In this document: positions 19,783 through 28,481 of the stretch, piece after piece | How positions within the stretch are numbered: the first letter of the stretch is position 1 | Layout: every line of letters begins with the position of its first letter | Source of the DNA: Arcanobacterium pluranimalium | GTDB taxonomy: Bacteria; Actinomycetota; Actinomycetes; Actinomycetales; Actinomycetaceae | Reading direction: 5' to 3' | Assembly: GCF_016907845.1 (NCBI RefSeq) | Contig: NZ_JAFBCS010000001.1 | Location: 1,054,001 to 1,118,000, forward strand | DNA length: 64,000 bases | Notes under the pieces: model-generated | Database searches by the model: none | Seen by the model: the letters and a program-made list of their open reading frames with translations, nothing else | Told to the model about the DNA's origin: nothing | Program-made: the position numbers and the translations under genes

Positions 19783-21077
19783 GTGCTGTAGCAGTAGAAA
19801 CAACGTCCCCAGACGCAAATGTGCTGGGAAAACTCAACTGGAAGATTCCAATCACATTCGGTTTTGCCTCACTTCTCTTGCTGTTCTTTGCGATGGAAGC
19901 ACAGGGTCAAACCAGAATTCGTTTGAACGACAAGAGCCAAGCATTCAATATTGGCGATTTCTCGTTTAATGCATCCGCAGTGCTGTGGGCATTTTTCGCG
20001 ATCGCCTTACTTGGCACAGTATGGTCGGTACTTTCAGTGCTTTCGCGTGGTAAATACGCCAAAGCAGGAAGAATCCTCGATGTTACGGCAATGGTTGCTA
20101 TTGCTCTGATGACGATCCTTGGATTCATGATTTTCGCTGGCGCAGGTTCCGAATCCGCCGTCACCGTAACCTCGACTCTCGTTTCGACTATCGCTATTTC
20201 GACGCCGCTGATCTTCGGCGCGTTGTCTGGCGTGGTTTGTGAACGAGTGGGCGTGGTTAATATTGCGATTGAAGGTCAGCTGCTCTTCGGTGCATTTGCG
20301 GGAGTAGTTGCAGCGTCATTCTTTAAGAATGCGTATGTCGGTTTGTTGGCAGCTCCGCTCGCTGGTGCATTCGTAGGATGTCTATTGGCGCTGTTCTCGG
20401 TGAAGTACGGCGTTGATCAGATTATTGTGGGCGTCGTGCTCAATGTGCTGGTGCTCGGGTTGACCACTTTCTTTGCTGGCACGTTGCTTTCGCACAATGC
20501 GAAGATGCTCAACACAAACCAGTATTCACTCACGCCAGTTCGGATACCGCTGCTTGCAGATATCCCAGTGATTGGCCCTGCTCTGTTCAACCAGTCGGTG
20601 CTCGTGTACTGCATGTACATTGCGGTAACTTTGCTGACGATCTTCCTGTTCCGTTCGCGGTGGGGATTGCGTCTGCGGGCTTGTGGAGAGCATCCACGTG
20701 CTGCCGATACCGTGGGTATTAATGTGAACCGCACGCGCTTCCGCAATACCGTATTTGGCTCTTCGCTGGCTGGTCTTGGTGGAGCATTCTTTACCATCGG
20801 TTCTGGGCTGGCATTTACGGATAATATGTCCGCTGGTAACGGATATATCGCTTTGGCGGCAATGATCCTGGGCAAGTGGCATCCGCTTGGCGCGGTAGCG
20901 GCTTCGGTCATGTTTGGTTTTGCGAAGGCTTTCGCACTGCTCGTGCCAAACCTGACTAACGCTATCCCGTCGCAGATGGTGAATATGATTCCGTACGTTG
21001 TAACGATCATTGCGGTTGCTGGATTCGTTGGTAAATCTCGAGCTCCTGCAGCTGAAAATGTTCCATACGTGAAGTGA
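19779..21077 (+). CDS. nucleoside ABC transporter permease 2
   Basis: Second permease of the importer, 432 residues. Compared with permease 1 it has an extra N-terminal membrane region before the core. The core begins TPLIFGALSGVVCERVGVVNIAIEGQ, the hallmark of the YufQ/NupQ partner, and holds LFRSRWGLRLRACGEHPRAADTVGIN and the GNGYIALAAMILGKWHP block. It ends four bases before a 32-bp palindrome that separates it from cdd. Confidence 0.92.
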   Translation: MSAVAVETTSPDANVLGKLNWKIPITFGFASLLLLFFAMEAQGQTRIRLNDKSQAFNIGDFSFNASAVLWAFFAIALLGTVWSVLSVLSRGKYAKAGRILDVTAMVAIALMTILGFMIFAGAGSESAVTVTSTLVSTIAISTPLIFGALSGVVCERVGVVNIAIEGQLLFGAFAGVVAASFFKNAYVGLLAAPLAGAFVGCLLALFSVKYGVDQIIVGVVLNVLVLGLTTFFAGTLLSHNAKMLNTNQYSLTPVRIPLLADIPVIGPALFNQSVLVYCMYIAVTLLTIFLFRSRWGLRLRACGEHPRAADTVGINVNRTRFRNTVFGSSLAGLGGAFFTIGSGLAFTDNMSAGNGYIALAAMILGKWHPLGAVAASVMFGFAKAFALLVPNLTNAIPSQMVNMIPYVVTIIAVAGFVGKSRAPAAENVPYVK

Positions 21078-21080
21078 CCT

Positions 21081-21112
21081 AGTGTCGTGGCGGCATATGC
21101 CGCCACGACACT
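21081..21112. terminator. 32-bp perfect palindrome between permease and cdd
   Basis: Perfect inverted repeat with 16-base arms, left arm AGTGTCGTGGCGGCAT, no spacer. The RNA would form a stable hairpin with a small loop, followed by AACTTCTTTCT. Probably a partial terminator or RNA-stability element inside the salvage operon. The GTG at 21087 that opens the cdd frame lies inside it and is not the start. Confidence 0.65.
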
Positions 21113-21140
21113 AACTTCTTTCTATCGAGAAAGTTTTGAT

Positions 21141-21587
21141 ATGGAAAGTATTGATTGGGAAAATCTCAAAGATGTAGCTTGTGAGGCTATGCAATATGCA
21201 TACGCGCCCTATTCAGGGTATCCCGTAGGTGCAGCAGCCATCGTAGACGACGGGCGGATCGTAAGCGGATGCAACGTCGAGAACGCGGCATACGGCGTCG
21301 GCCTGTGTGCAGAGTGTGGAATGGTATCTGAACTGACGAAAGGCGGGGGAGGACGCCTCCTCGCATTCGTGGCAGTGAATGGAAACCGTGAGGTGATCGT
21401 GCCGTGTGGCCGTTGCCGCCAGTTGCTCTTTGAGCACGGCGGGAAAACGCTCAAAGTTCTGATGCCACACGGCGTCATGACCATGGACGAAGTACTGCCC
21501 TATGGATTTGGACCAGCCGAACTTAATGAGGTGGAGACTGCGGTGTCAGTAGATATGCCGTATGCGCTCCAAGAACACAAAGAGTAG
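21141..21587 (+). CDS. cdd: cytidine deaminase
   Basis: Zinc enzyme deaminating cytidine and deoxycytidine to uridine forms. Start ATG at 21141, behind GAGAAAG, gives 148 residues, typical of the small tetrameric type. Active-site pieces: GCNVENAAYGVGLCAE (Cys and catalytic Glu) and VPCGRCRQLL (PCxxC zinc ligands). It follows the nucleoside importer and precedes deoA in the same direction, so imported cytidine is deaminated and then phosphorolysed. Confidence 0.95.
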   Translation: MESIDWENLKDVACEAMQYAYAPYSGYPVGAAAIVDDGRIVSGCNVENAAYGVGLCAECGMVSELTKGGGGRLLAFVAVNGNREVIVPCGRCRQLLFEHGGKTLKVLMPHGVMTMDEVLPYGFGPAELNEVETAVSVDMPYALQEHKE

Positions 21588-21612
21588 AACAAGAAGTAGT
21601 AAAGGGGATGTA

Positions 21613-22908
21613 ATGGCTGAAAAATTTGATGTTGTTGACGTCATTCGGCACAAGCGCGATGGGCAGAAGCTGAGCTCAGATGAGATCGCTTGGACGATCG
21701 ACGCATATACGCGCGCAGTAGTGGGCGATGAGCAAATGGCTGCACTGGCCATGGCGATTTTCTTGAACGGCATGGACCGCCAAGAAATCGTTGAGTGGAC
21801 GAACGCTATGATTGAATCTGGCGAACGTATGGATTTCTCAGGCCTTGGCCGCGTGACTGCAGATAAACACTCAACGGGCGGTGTGGGAGACAAAATTACA
21901 CTCCCACTTGCTCCGCTTGTGGCAGCATTTGGAGTGGCTGTGCCACAGCTTTCAGGGCGTGGACTCGGGCACACTGGTGGAACCCTCGATAAACTCGAGG
22001 CCATTCCAGGCTGGCGCGCGAATCTGTCTAATGATGAGATTATGCATCAGCTTGGGCTTGAGGGGTGCGGCGCGGTGATTTGCGCAGCTGGTTCTGGCCT
22101 GGCTCCAGCCGATAAAAAGCTTTACGCACTGCGCGATGTGACGTCCACCGTGGACTGTATTCCGCTCATTTCCTCATCGATTATGTCGAAGAAGATTGCC
22201 GAAGGTACTGGATCGTTGGTACTCGACGTCAAAGTTGGCTCGGGTGCTTTCATGAAAGAACTCGACCACGCTCGCGAGCTTGCACAGACCATGGTGGACT
22301 TGGGTACTGACGCTGGCGTACATACCGTTGCGCTTTTGACCGATATGAGTACCCCGCTTGGCCTCAAAGTTGGAAATGCGCTTGAAGTGGAAGAGTCTGT
22401 GGAGGTTCTCGCAGGTGGGGGACCGGCCGACGTCGTCGAACTCACCTTGGCACTCGCTCGCGAAATGCTCAGCGCAGCAGGTCAGCCAGATGCCGATGTG
22501 GAGGCTGCACTCAAGGACGGCCGCGCAATGGACGTGTGGCGACAGATGATCACAGCGCAAGGCGGCGACGTCGACGCTCCACTTCCAGTCGCAAAGCATT
22601 CACACGATGTGATTGCCGAAGACGACGGTGTGCTTGAGACTCTCGACGCGCTCAGCGTCGGTATAGCATCGTGGCGTCTCGGTGCTGGCCGTGCATTCCA
22701 AGGCGAGCCAGTACAGGCAGGTGCGGGCATTGAGCTTTTTGCTAAGCCTGGCGATGAGGTGAAGAAGGGGCAAAAGCTCATGACTCTATTCACCGATGAA
22801 GAAGCGCGTTTTGAACGAGCTCTTGAATCGCTTGAGGGCGGCGTAGTGATTGGTAAAGTGGCGCCGGTGCGAGGCTCCGTAGTGCTGGATCGCATCACTC
22901 GTTCGTGA
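21613..22908 (+). CDS. deoA: thymidine/pyrimidine-nucleoside phosphorylase
   Basis: Splits thymidine or uridine with phosphate into the base and (deoxy)ribose-1-phosphate. ATG at 21613 follows AAAGGGG, giving 431 residues; an upstream in-frame ATG at 21562 lies inside cdd. Signatures: DKHSTGGVGDKITLPLAPL (phosphate loop), SGRGLGHTGGTLDKLEAIPG (family signature) and LVLDVKVGSGAFMK. The C-terminal domain shows GIELFAKPGDEVKKGQKLM. Its product feeds deoC through a phosphopentomutase step. Confidence 0.95.
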   Translation: MAEKFDVVDVIRHKRDGQKLSSDEIAWTIDAYTRAVVGDEQMAALAMAIFLNGMDRQEIVEWTNAMIESGERMDFSGLGRVTADKHSTGGVGDKITLPLAPLVAAFGVAVPQLSGRGLGHTGGTLDKLEAIPGWRANLSNDEIMHQLGLEGCGAVICAAGSGLAPADKKLYALRDVTSTVDCIPLISSSIMSKKIAEGTGSLVLDVKVGSGAFMKELDHARELAQTMVDLGTDAGVHTVALLTDMSTPLGLKVGNALEVEESVEVLAGGGPADVVELTLALAREMLSAAGQPDADVEAALKDGRAMDVWRQMITAQGGDVDAPLPVAKHSHDVIAEDDGVLETLDALSVGIASWRLGAGRAFQGEPVQAGAGIELFAKPGDEVKKGQKLMTLFTDEEARFERALESLEGGVVIGKVAPVRGSVVLDRITRS

Positions 22909-22976
22909 TTCAGTGAAGCTGGTGAAATGAACTTGAGGAGTTTGCAGATCCAGCTGATCAAGGCAAGAGATACTAG

Positions 22977-23057
22977 TAGAATAAGGTGCGTGGGTGCTTC
23001 TGGCATTCACGCATGAGCAGGAATTATGTGCCAATGATTGACTCATTGGCACCCACG
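22977..23057 (+). promoter_or_regulatory. deoC promoter and leader with competing hairpins
   Basis: TAGAAT at 22977-22982 is a good -10 box. The transcript would start near 22989 with CGTGGGTGC (22989-22997), which is perfectly complementary to GCACCCACG at 23049-23057. A second stem, GTGCCAATGA at 23028-23037 with TCATTGGCAC at 23043-23052, uses the same GCAC bases, so the two stems compete. The ribosome-binding site AAGGAG follows at 23068-23073. The arrangement resembles an attenuator or 5' stability switch. Confidence 0.45.
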
Positions 23058-23077
23058 AAACAAACAAGGAGAATACT

Positions 23078-23737
23078 GTGGCAACACGTGAAGAAGTCGC
23101 CCAGATGATTGATCACACCCTGCTGAAGCCAGAGGCGACGTTCGACGACGTTCGGGCACTGGTTGAGGACGCGAAGCGAATTGGTACCTATTCGGTGTGC
23201 ATTTCGCCGTCGATGCTCCCGCTTCCTGATGATATCGATCTTGGCGATGTACATCTCGCAGTGGTCGCTGGTTTCCCATCGGGAGCTGTTGCACCGTCAA
23301 TCAAGGCTGCGGAAGCTGCATTGGCCGTGGCAGCAGGTGCAGATGAGGTCGATATGGTAGTGAACATTGGCCTTGTGAAAGAACACGATTGGGATGGCGT
23401 GGCACTCGATATTGCATCGGTTCGCGATGCTATTCCTTTTGCAGTTCTCAAGGTCATTATTGAGTCTGCTGCTCTCACTGATGAGGAAATCATCAAGGTG
23501 TGCGAGATTGCGCGTGAACTCGATGCAGATTTCGTTAAGACCTCAACAGGTTTCCATCCTGCAGGTGGAGCTTCGGTTCACGCCGTTGAGCTTATGAAGC
23601 AGACTGTGGGCGATGATCTTGAGGTGAAAGCTTCGGGCGGTATTCGTGACGGCAAGTTCGCTGCAGAACTTATTGCGGCAGGTGCAACCCGCCTTGGCCT
23701 CTCAGCTTCGCAGGCAGTGCTTGATACGCTCGAATGA
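23078..23737 (+). CDS. deoC: deoxyribose-phosphate aldolase
   Basis: Cleaves deoxyribose-5-phosphate to glyceraldehyde-3-phosphate and acetaldehyde, ending deoxynucleoside catabolism. 219 residues from GTG at 23078, behind [18 protein letters not shown] is the usual N-terminus; [19 protein letters not shown] (Schiff-base Lys) and [11 protein letters not shown] (second active-site Lys) complete the site. It has its own promoter but lies in line behind cdd and deoA. Confidence 0.96.
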   Translation: MATREEVAQMIDHTLLKPEATFDDVRALVEDAKRIGTYSVCISPSMLPLPDDIDLGDVHLAVVAGFPSGAVAPSIKAAEAALAVAAGADEVDMVVNIGLVKEHDWDGVALDIASVRDAIPFAVLKVIIESAALTDEEIIKVCEIARELDADFVKTSTGFHPAGGASVHAVELMKQTVGDDLEVKASGGIRDGKFAAELIAAGATRLGLSASQAVLDTLE

Positions 23738-23865
23738 GTGAATCGTTTCGCTAGACTGAACGAAAGCTAAGCTAGCTAGCAATGAGCAGTTGATGAACTG
23801 GCTATCGGCTTTGATTTGAGTTAGTTCAAAAATGAGCGCTGGTTTGAATTGCTGCTGGTTATAGC

Positions 23866-23907
23866 GGGTGGGGGCTTCCAGATCGGTTGATCTGGAAGCC
23901 CCCACCC
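23866..23907. terminator. bidirectional hairpin between deoC and the mutase
   Basis: 19-bp perfect arms 23866-23884 (GGGTGGGGGCTTCCAGATC) and 23889-23907 with loop GGTT. Convergent genes meet here. No T-tract on the plus side. Confidence 0.85.
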
Positions 23908-23929
23908 TTATAGTTAGCTTGAGCCAAAA

Positions 23930-25618
23930 CTAGTCGAGTTTGAGCACCTGAGCCATGTCTAGCTTGAATTGAGCAAGGCGTGCGGCAGCGCGTTCCTTTG
24001 CGGCAGGTAGCGCAGCCTCATCAGCGACCGGCTCAATCACCTCAAGGTAACACTTGACCTTTGGTTCAGTGCCGGACGGTCGAATAATCACTCGATCATT
24101 AGCCTGCGTGTGAATCATAACCGCATCTGTTGGTGGCAAGGAATCAGTTCCCTGCGAAAGATCCACAATAGAGGTTACTGGTGATCCAACCAGCTCAGTT
24201 GGTGGGAACTGGCGCACTTTAGCCATCGTCGCAGGAATAATCGAGAGATCCTCAACGCGGATAGTCACTGGTCCAGATAGGTAGAGTCCTTCGCGAATGG
24301 CGATCCGGTCAAGATCACCTTGCAGATCAGTGCCATTTTCGCGCAGATGAGCAGCTAGCCAGGCCAAAAGCACAGCGGCCGAGATGCCGTCTTTATCTTT
24401 AACCGCTTCAGGCTTAACGCAAAAACCAATTGCTTCTTCATAGCCGAAGATGATTTCTGGAGCGCGAGAAATCCACTTGAAGCCCGTCAACGTGGCCTCA
24501 TAGCCAAGGCCGTGCGAATGAGCGATTTTCTCAAGTAACCGCGAGGAAACGATCGACGATGCGAGATTTCCCTGCACGCCGTCGCGTTCTGCTCCGATTG
24601 CGACGCATTCACCCAGTAGCGAGCCGATTTCATCGCCCGATAGCTGTCGCCACTCGCCGTCGCCCATAGGAATCGCGGCCGAACAGCGATCAGCGTCAGG
24701 ATCGGAGGCGATCACGATATCGGCATTTTCCTTTTTCGCCAGTGCAATGGCGAGGTCGAGAGCACCGGGCTCTTCCGGATTTGGGAACGCCACCGTAGGG
24801 AAGGATGGATCTGGTTCGATCTGCTCTGGCACTCCTACGACTTGCGTAAATCCTGCTTTAGCAAAGACTTTCATCATGGTTTCCGTGCCAACGCCATGCA
24901 TCGCAGTGTAAACGATCTTAATATCTCGCGAGCCTGGTTTAGCGATCTGTGCAACCGTATCAACGTATGCGTCAATCAGGCTTTCCGGCACAATTTCCCA
25001 CCCAGATTCCGCGAGTGGAATTTCGTCCGCGTGCGGGGCGGCGTCGATCTGTGCAGCAATTTCGGCATCAACTGGTGGCACAATTTGCGCTCCATTGCCA
25101 GTGGTATCGATGGCTCGCCCACCAAGATAAACCTTGTAGCCGTTATCCTGTGGTGGGTTGTGCGAGGCGGTAACCATCACACCGGCGTCTGCTCCTAGGT
25201 AGCGCACGGCAAAGGCGAGCACTGGAGTGGGAAGATTGCGCGGCATTAAAATTGCTCGCGCACCTGCGGCGGTCACGATAGCTGCGGTATCGCGTGCAAA
25301 ATCAGCCGAGTGATAGCGTGCGTCGTAGCCGATAACGACGACGGCGTCGTCGCCCACTCGCGCCCGCAACCATGCGGTCAAACCGGCGGCAGCTCGGCGT
25401 ACTACTGCGCGATTCATGCGGAACGGGCCGCCACCCATCGCTCCGCGCAGCCCGGCAGTGCCAAACTGGAGTGTGCCTTGGAAACGATCCGCTAAATCAG
25501 CTGCAGCGCTTTGATCACCAGCTTCAGCAGCGGCAAGAATCGCCTCAAGCTCGTGACGTGTTTCTTCTTCTGGATCATGTTTGATCCACTCGTGAACTTT
25601 TTCAGATGAATAGTTCAT
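23930..25618 (-). CDS. phospho-sugar mutase (phosphoglucomutase/phosphomannomutase family)
   Basis: Alpha-D-phosphohexomutase family. ATG at 25618 behind AAAGGGG gives 562 residues; an upstream ATG at 25675 has no ribosome-binding site. Motifs: phosphoserine loop VMVTASHNPPQDNGYKVYLG, metal loop IVIASDPDADRCS, sugar loop FGYEEAIGFC and phosphate loop IIRPSGTEPKVKCY. Length and motifs fit the PgcA/YhxB branch. It is 75 bases downstream of PNP in one operon and faces deoC, which suggests that it isomerises (deoxy)ribose-1-phosphate to the 5-phosphate, as no separate deoB is present. That role is inference; glucose-1-phosphate is the alternative. Confidence 0.9.
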   Translation of the reverse strand: MNYSSEKVHEWIKHDPEEETRHELEAILAAAEAGDQSAAADLADRFQGTLQFGTAGLRGAMGGGPFRMNRAVVRRAAAGLTAWLRARVGDDAVVVIGYDARYHSADFARDTAAIVTAAGARAILMPRNLPTPVLAFAVRYLGADAGVMVTASHNPPQDNGYKVYLGGRAIDTTGNGAQIVPPVDAEIAAQIDAAPHADEIPLAESGWEIVPESLIDAYVDTVAQIAKPGSRDIKIVYTAMHGVGTETMMKVFAKAGFTQVVGVPEQIEPDPSFPTVAFPNPEEPGALDLAIALAKKENADIVIASDPDADRCSAAIPMGDGEWRQLSGDEIGSLLGECVAIGAERDGVQGNLASSIVSSRLLEKIAHSHGLGYEATLTGFKWISRAPEIIFGYEEAIGFCVKPEAVKDKDGISAAVLLAWLAAHLRENGTDLQGDLDRIAIREGLYLSGPVTIRVEDLSIIPATMAKVRQFPPTELVGSPVTSIVDLSQGTDSLPPTDAVMIHTQANDRVIIRPSGTEPKVKCYLEVIEPVADEAALPAAKERAAARLAQFKLDMAQVLKLD

Positions 25619-25693
25619 TTTTCCCCTTTGAACTTTGAAAATGTGGGCGCGGCGATGAGCCGAACTCGCACTCATATAATTTCGAACGGTGCC

Positions 25694-26515
25694 TTATGAC
25701 AGTTCCGTTTCGGAAATCTTTCCAATAATATCTGCTAGCAAGCGTGAAATGCGCGAGCCAGCAGCGCGACCAGCCTCGAGAACTTCTTGATGGTTCAAAT
25801 TACCTGGGGCAAATCCAGCTGCGTGGTTGGTGACCAGCGAGATGCCCAGTACTTCCATACCTGCTTCGCGTGCGGCAATTGCTTCAAGCGCAGTAGACAT
25901 TCCAACCAGATCGCCACCGAGCGTTCGTGCCATACGCACTTCAGCAGGGGTTTCGTAGTGAGGCCCAGGGAACTGGGTGTATACGCCTTCTGGCAAATCA
26001 GGATCGACTGTGCGTGCGATTTGGCGGAGTTTGCTCGAGTATAGATCGGTGAGATCAACGAAATTGGCGCCCTCGATAGGGGAGGTGGCGGTTAAATTGA
26101 TGTGATCCGAGAGCAGCACCGTTGTGCCAGGACCCCATTCTGGAACTGTTGAACCGCAGCCGTTGGTGAGGATACAGATGCGCGCTCCTGTTGCGGCGGC
26201 AGTTCGTACACCATGAGCTACCGCACGTACGCCCTTGCCCTCGTAGAAGTGGGTGCGCGCCCCTAAAATGAGTGCGTAGTGGCCGGAACGGAGTTTGATT
26301 GAGGTGATTTTTCCTCCGTGACCGACGACGGCGGGTGCGGAGAATCCCGGGACGTCGGCTGCATCGATTTCGGCAACAACCTCACCAATGAGGCTTGCAG
26401 CGCCACCCCATCCTGATCCAAGGGTGAGCGCAATATCGTGGTGGTCTACACCGGATTTTTCGGCGATAGTTTTTGCGGCAACGGCCGCTAATTCTTTGTA
26501 GTTATCTATAGACAT
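25694..26515 (-). CDS. punA: purine-nucleoside phosphorylase
   Basis: Phosphorolyses purine nucleosides to base and (deoxy)ribose-1-phosphate. 273 residues, the trimeric low-molecular-mass type. LTLGSGWGGAASLI is the phosphate loop, VGHGGKI contains the phosphate-binding His, and YEGKGVRAVAHGVRTAAATG and ILTNGCGS follow. The purine pocket includes QFPGPHYETPAEVRMARTLGGDLVGMS with the catalytic Glu, and VTNHAAG. It heads the operon with the phospho-sugar mutase and complements the pyrimidine branch on the opposite strand. Confidence 0.94.
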   Translation of the reverse strand: MSIDNYKELAAVAAKTIAEKSGVDHHDIALTLGSGWGGAASLIGEVVAEIDAADVPGFSAPAVVGHGGKITSIKLRSGHYALILGARTHFYEGKGVRAVAHGVRTAAATGARICILTNGCGSTVPEWGPGTTVLLSDHINLTATSPIEGANFVDLTDLYSSKLRQIARTVDPDLPEGVYTQFPGPHYETPAEVRMARTLGGDLVGMSTALEAIAAREAGMEVLGISLVTNHAAGFAPGNLNHQEVLEAGRAAGSRISRLLADIIGKISETELS

Positions 26516-26617
26516 AGCTTAATGCTACTCAACTTCGCAGCTGTAGTATAGCTCCTGTTCACTGACAGTTATATTGCGTGGAATATTGCTGAAATTTCTA
26601 TCAAGAAACGATACGGT

Positions 26618-27391
26618 GTGAGTGTGAAGCACAACGACATGCAATACCGCAAGGGACCTATCGTGCTGCGTGGAGATCAGATTCCTGATCAGACGACGGA
26701 TGCTCGATTACTCGCTCCCATTCAAGACACAAGTTTTATACACTCAGATCCGTGGCGAATCATGAGGATACAGGCAGAATTCGTGGAAGGCTTTGGCGCC
26801 TTGGCAGATATTGGGCCAGCGGTGTCTATTTTTGGTTCGGCGCGCACGAAACCGGGAACGCCGCACTATCAACTGGCGGAAGAAATCGCTGCGAAGCTCG
26901 TTGATCTGGATTATGCGGTTATCACCGGCGGTGGGCCTGGAATCATGGAGGCAGCCAATAAGGGCGCTGTTGAAAATGGCGGCGTATCTGTTGGATTGGG
27001 AATTGAGCTCCCGTTTGAGCAGGGCATGAACGAGTACGTGAATCGTGGGATCAACTTCCGTTATTTCTTTGTGCGAAAGTTGATGTTCGTCAAGTACGCC
27101 CTCGGGTTCATTGTGTTGCCAGGTGGCTTTGGCACGATGGATGAGCTGTTTGAGGCGTTGACGCTGGTGCAAACACGCAAGATTTCGGGCTTCCCGGTTG
27201 TACTGGTAGGCCGTGACTATTGGAACGGTCTAAAAACGTGGATCGATCAGACGATGGTCCATGAGGGCATGGTGAATGCAGTAGATCCGCAACTTTTCAC
27301 TGTTGTTGATACGGCTGATGAAGCCGTCGAGGCTTTACAGCAGGGGATTCATAAGTTAGCTTCGCAAATTCGCGAGAATGGGCAGCACTGA
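26618..27391 (+). CDS. LOG-family protein (cytokinin riboside 5'-monophosphate phosphoribohydrolase-like)
   Basis: Member of the family long called lysine decarboxylase, now known to hydrolyse nucleoside 5'-monophosphates. 257 residues. The catalytic signature PGGFGTMDELFE is intact, preceded by ITGGGPGIMEAANKGA (nucleotide-binding GGGxGxMxA). The N-terminal 60 residues are an extension seen in the TIGR00730-like actinobacterial type. The GTG at 26618 lacks a ribosome-binding site, as does the GTG six bases later, so a leaderless transcript is possible. A DUF3117 gene follows, as in mycobacteria. Confidence 0.88.
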   Translation: MSVKHNDMQYRKGPIVLRGDQIPDQTTDARLLAPIQDTSFIHSDPWRIMRIQAEFVEGFGALADIGPAVSIFGSARTKPGTPHYQLAEEIAAKLVDLDYAVITGGGPGIMEAANKGAVENGGVSVGLGIELPFEQGMNEYVNRGINFRYFFVRKLMFVKYALGFIVLPGGFGTMDELFEALTLVQTRKISGFPVVLVGRDYWNGLKTWIDQTMVHEGMVNAVDPQLFTVVDTADEAVEALQQGIHKLASQIRENGQH

Positions 27392-27544
27392 GTTTGCGAT
27401 ATTGCGAGAACCAGGTTTGCTAATGCACTCTATGCTCAGCAAAACGAAATAATGTTCTACTCGCGCATTGATTCTGAAAATCCCTTAGAATGGTAGTCAA
27501 GGTGTGCGCTAGGGTGTGCGTTCACACTAGGAGAGGAGATGGAT

Positions 27545-27712
27545 ATGGCTGCAATGAAGCCACGGACCGGCGATGGTCCTCTCGAAGCTGAGCGGGACAA
27601 CCACGGCGTCACGTTAAAGATTCCGCTTGAGGGTGGCGGCCGTTTGGTGCTCTCTCTCACCGATGACGACGTTTCTGAGATGGTGAGCGTTCTCGAAGCA
27701 ATCAAAAAGTAG
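27545..27712 (+). CDS. DUF3117 small protein
   Basis: 55-residue protein of the actinobacteria-specific DUF3117 family, function unknown. I translated it by hand. MAAMKPRTGDGPLEAERDN and the core VPLEGGGRLV-like KIPLEGGGRLVLSLTDDD are the family hallmarks; it ends VLEAIKK. ATG at 27545 is six bases after GAGAGGAG, better than the in-frame ATG at 27539. A small GTGTG-CGTT-CACAC hairpin sits at 27514-27527, just before the ribosome-binding site. Confidence 0.9.
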   Translation: MAAMKPRTGDGPLEAERDNHGVTLKIPLEGGGRLVLSLTDDDVSEMVSVLEAIKK

Positions 27713-27735
27713 TTAAGCAGTTAGTTACTGGTTGC

Positions 27736-27780
27736 GGGTGTGGGGAGCAAGTTCAATCACACGAACTGCTCCCCACACCC
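27736..27780. terminator. hairpin between DUF3117 and the methyltransferase
   Basis: GGGTGTGGGGAGC at the left and GCTCCCCACACCC at the right, extended inward by AGTTC/GAACT past a bulged A, around an eight-base loop. It separates convergent genes and has no T-tract. Confidence 0.8.
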
Positions 27781-27797
27781 ACAATTACAGTTATGCT

Positions 27798-28427
27798 CTA
27801 CTTCTTCACTCCGAAGAGCAAGCCATCGCCGAGTGGCAGCAAGGAACAAGAAATCTCTTCGGATTCCATCGCAATATGTCCCAGATTGCGTAATGCTACT
27901 GTAGCTTCGTCGCGTCGAGCCGGATCAGCAACTCGGTCATGGTTGAGTGCATGAGCAATAACTACCATGCCGCCTGTGCGTAGCATGCGTACAGCTTCGT
28001 AGAAATCGCCTTCTGCTTCGAGCGGATCTCCATCAAGCAGTACCAAATCATAAGATTCCTTAGCCAAACGCGGTAGTAGATCGGCACTTCGACCATTAAT
28101 AATCCGATAGCGCGACGTACGAACTCCTGCTTTCGTAAAGAAGTCGCGTGCGTGATTCTGCGCTTCCAAATCAACGTCAATAGTGGTTAATATCGCCTGC
28201 TTGGACGCACTGAGCATATACAGTCCGCACAGTCCGGTGCCCGTACCGATCTCCGCAATTGCGCTCACTTGTGGCATACAAGCTAGAGTGGCAAGAAATT
28301 GCCCAGTAGCTGGCGATAGGGAAGTGATCCCTAATTCAGCAGCTTCTAACCGTGCCTGAGCCATCAGCTCTGGTTCAACGGCGATGTCTTCGCTGTATGC
28401 CCAAGAAGCGGCTTTATCGTGCGTCAT
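27798..28427 (-). CDS. SAM-dependent O-methyltransferase
   Basis: Class I methyltransferase of the caffeoyl-CoA/catechol O-methyltransferase type, 209 residues. The SAM loop is AIAEIGTGTGLCGLYML, the acidic end of strand 2 is LTTIDVDLEAQ, and the metal/active-site strand is YDLVLLDGDPLEAEGDFYEA. A VVIAHAL strand replaces the usual metal-binding DN motif (DNVL), so the divalent-metal site may be altered. The order LOG protein / DUF3117 / O-methyltransferase / Mrp resembles the mycobacterial region around sigE, but no sigma factor gene is here. Substrate unknown. Confidence 0.87.
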   Translation of the reverse strand: MTHDKAASWAYSEDIAVEPELMAQARLEAAELGITSLSPATGQFLATLACMPQVSAIAEIGTGTGLCGLYMLSASKQAILTTIDVDLEAQNHARDFFTKAGVRTSRYRIINGRSADLLPRLAKESYDLVLLDGDPLEAEGDFYEAVRMLRTGGMVVIAHALNHDRVADPARRDEATVALRNLGHIAMESEEISCSLLPLGDGLLFGVKK

Positions 28428-28481
28428 AGTGCTCTCTCCAAGATTGTCTGTACCCTCAGCAAATCATACCGCTCGCCGCGA

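Noticed and set aside
21087-21140. Extended N-terminus for cytidine deaminase beginning at GTG 21087
   Set aside because: The GTG is inside a 32-bp palindrome and has no ribosome-binding site; ATG 21141 has one and gives the normal family length.
27457-27705. 82-residue minus-strand ORF over the DUF3117 gene
   Set aside because: The opposite strand encodes the recognisable DUF3117 protein with a good ribosome-binding site.
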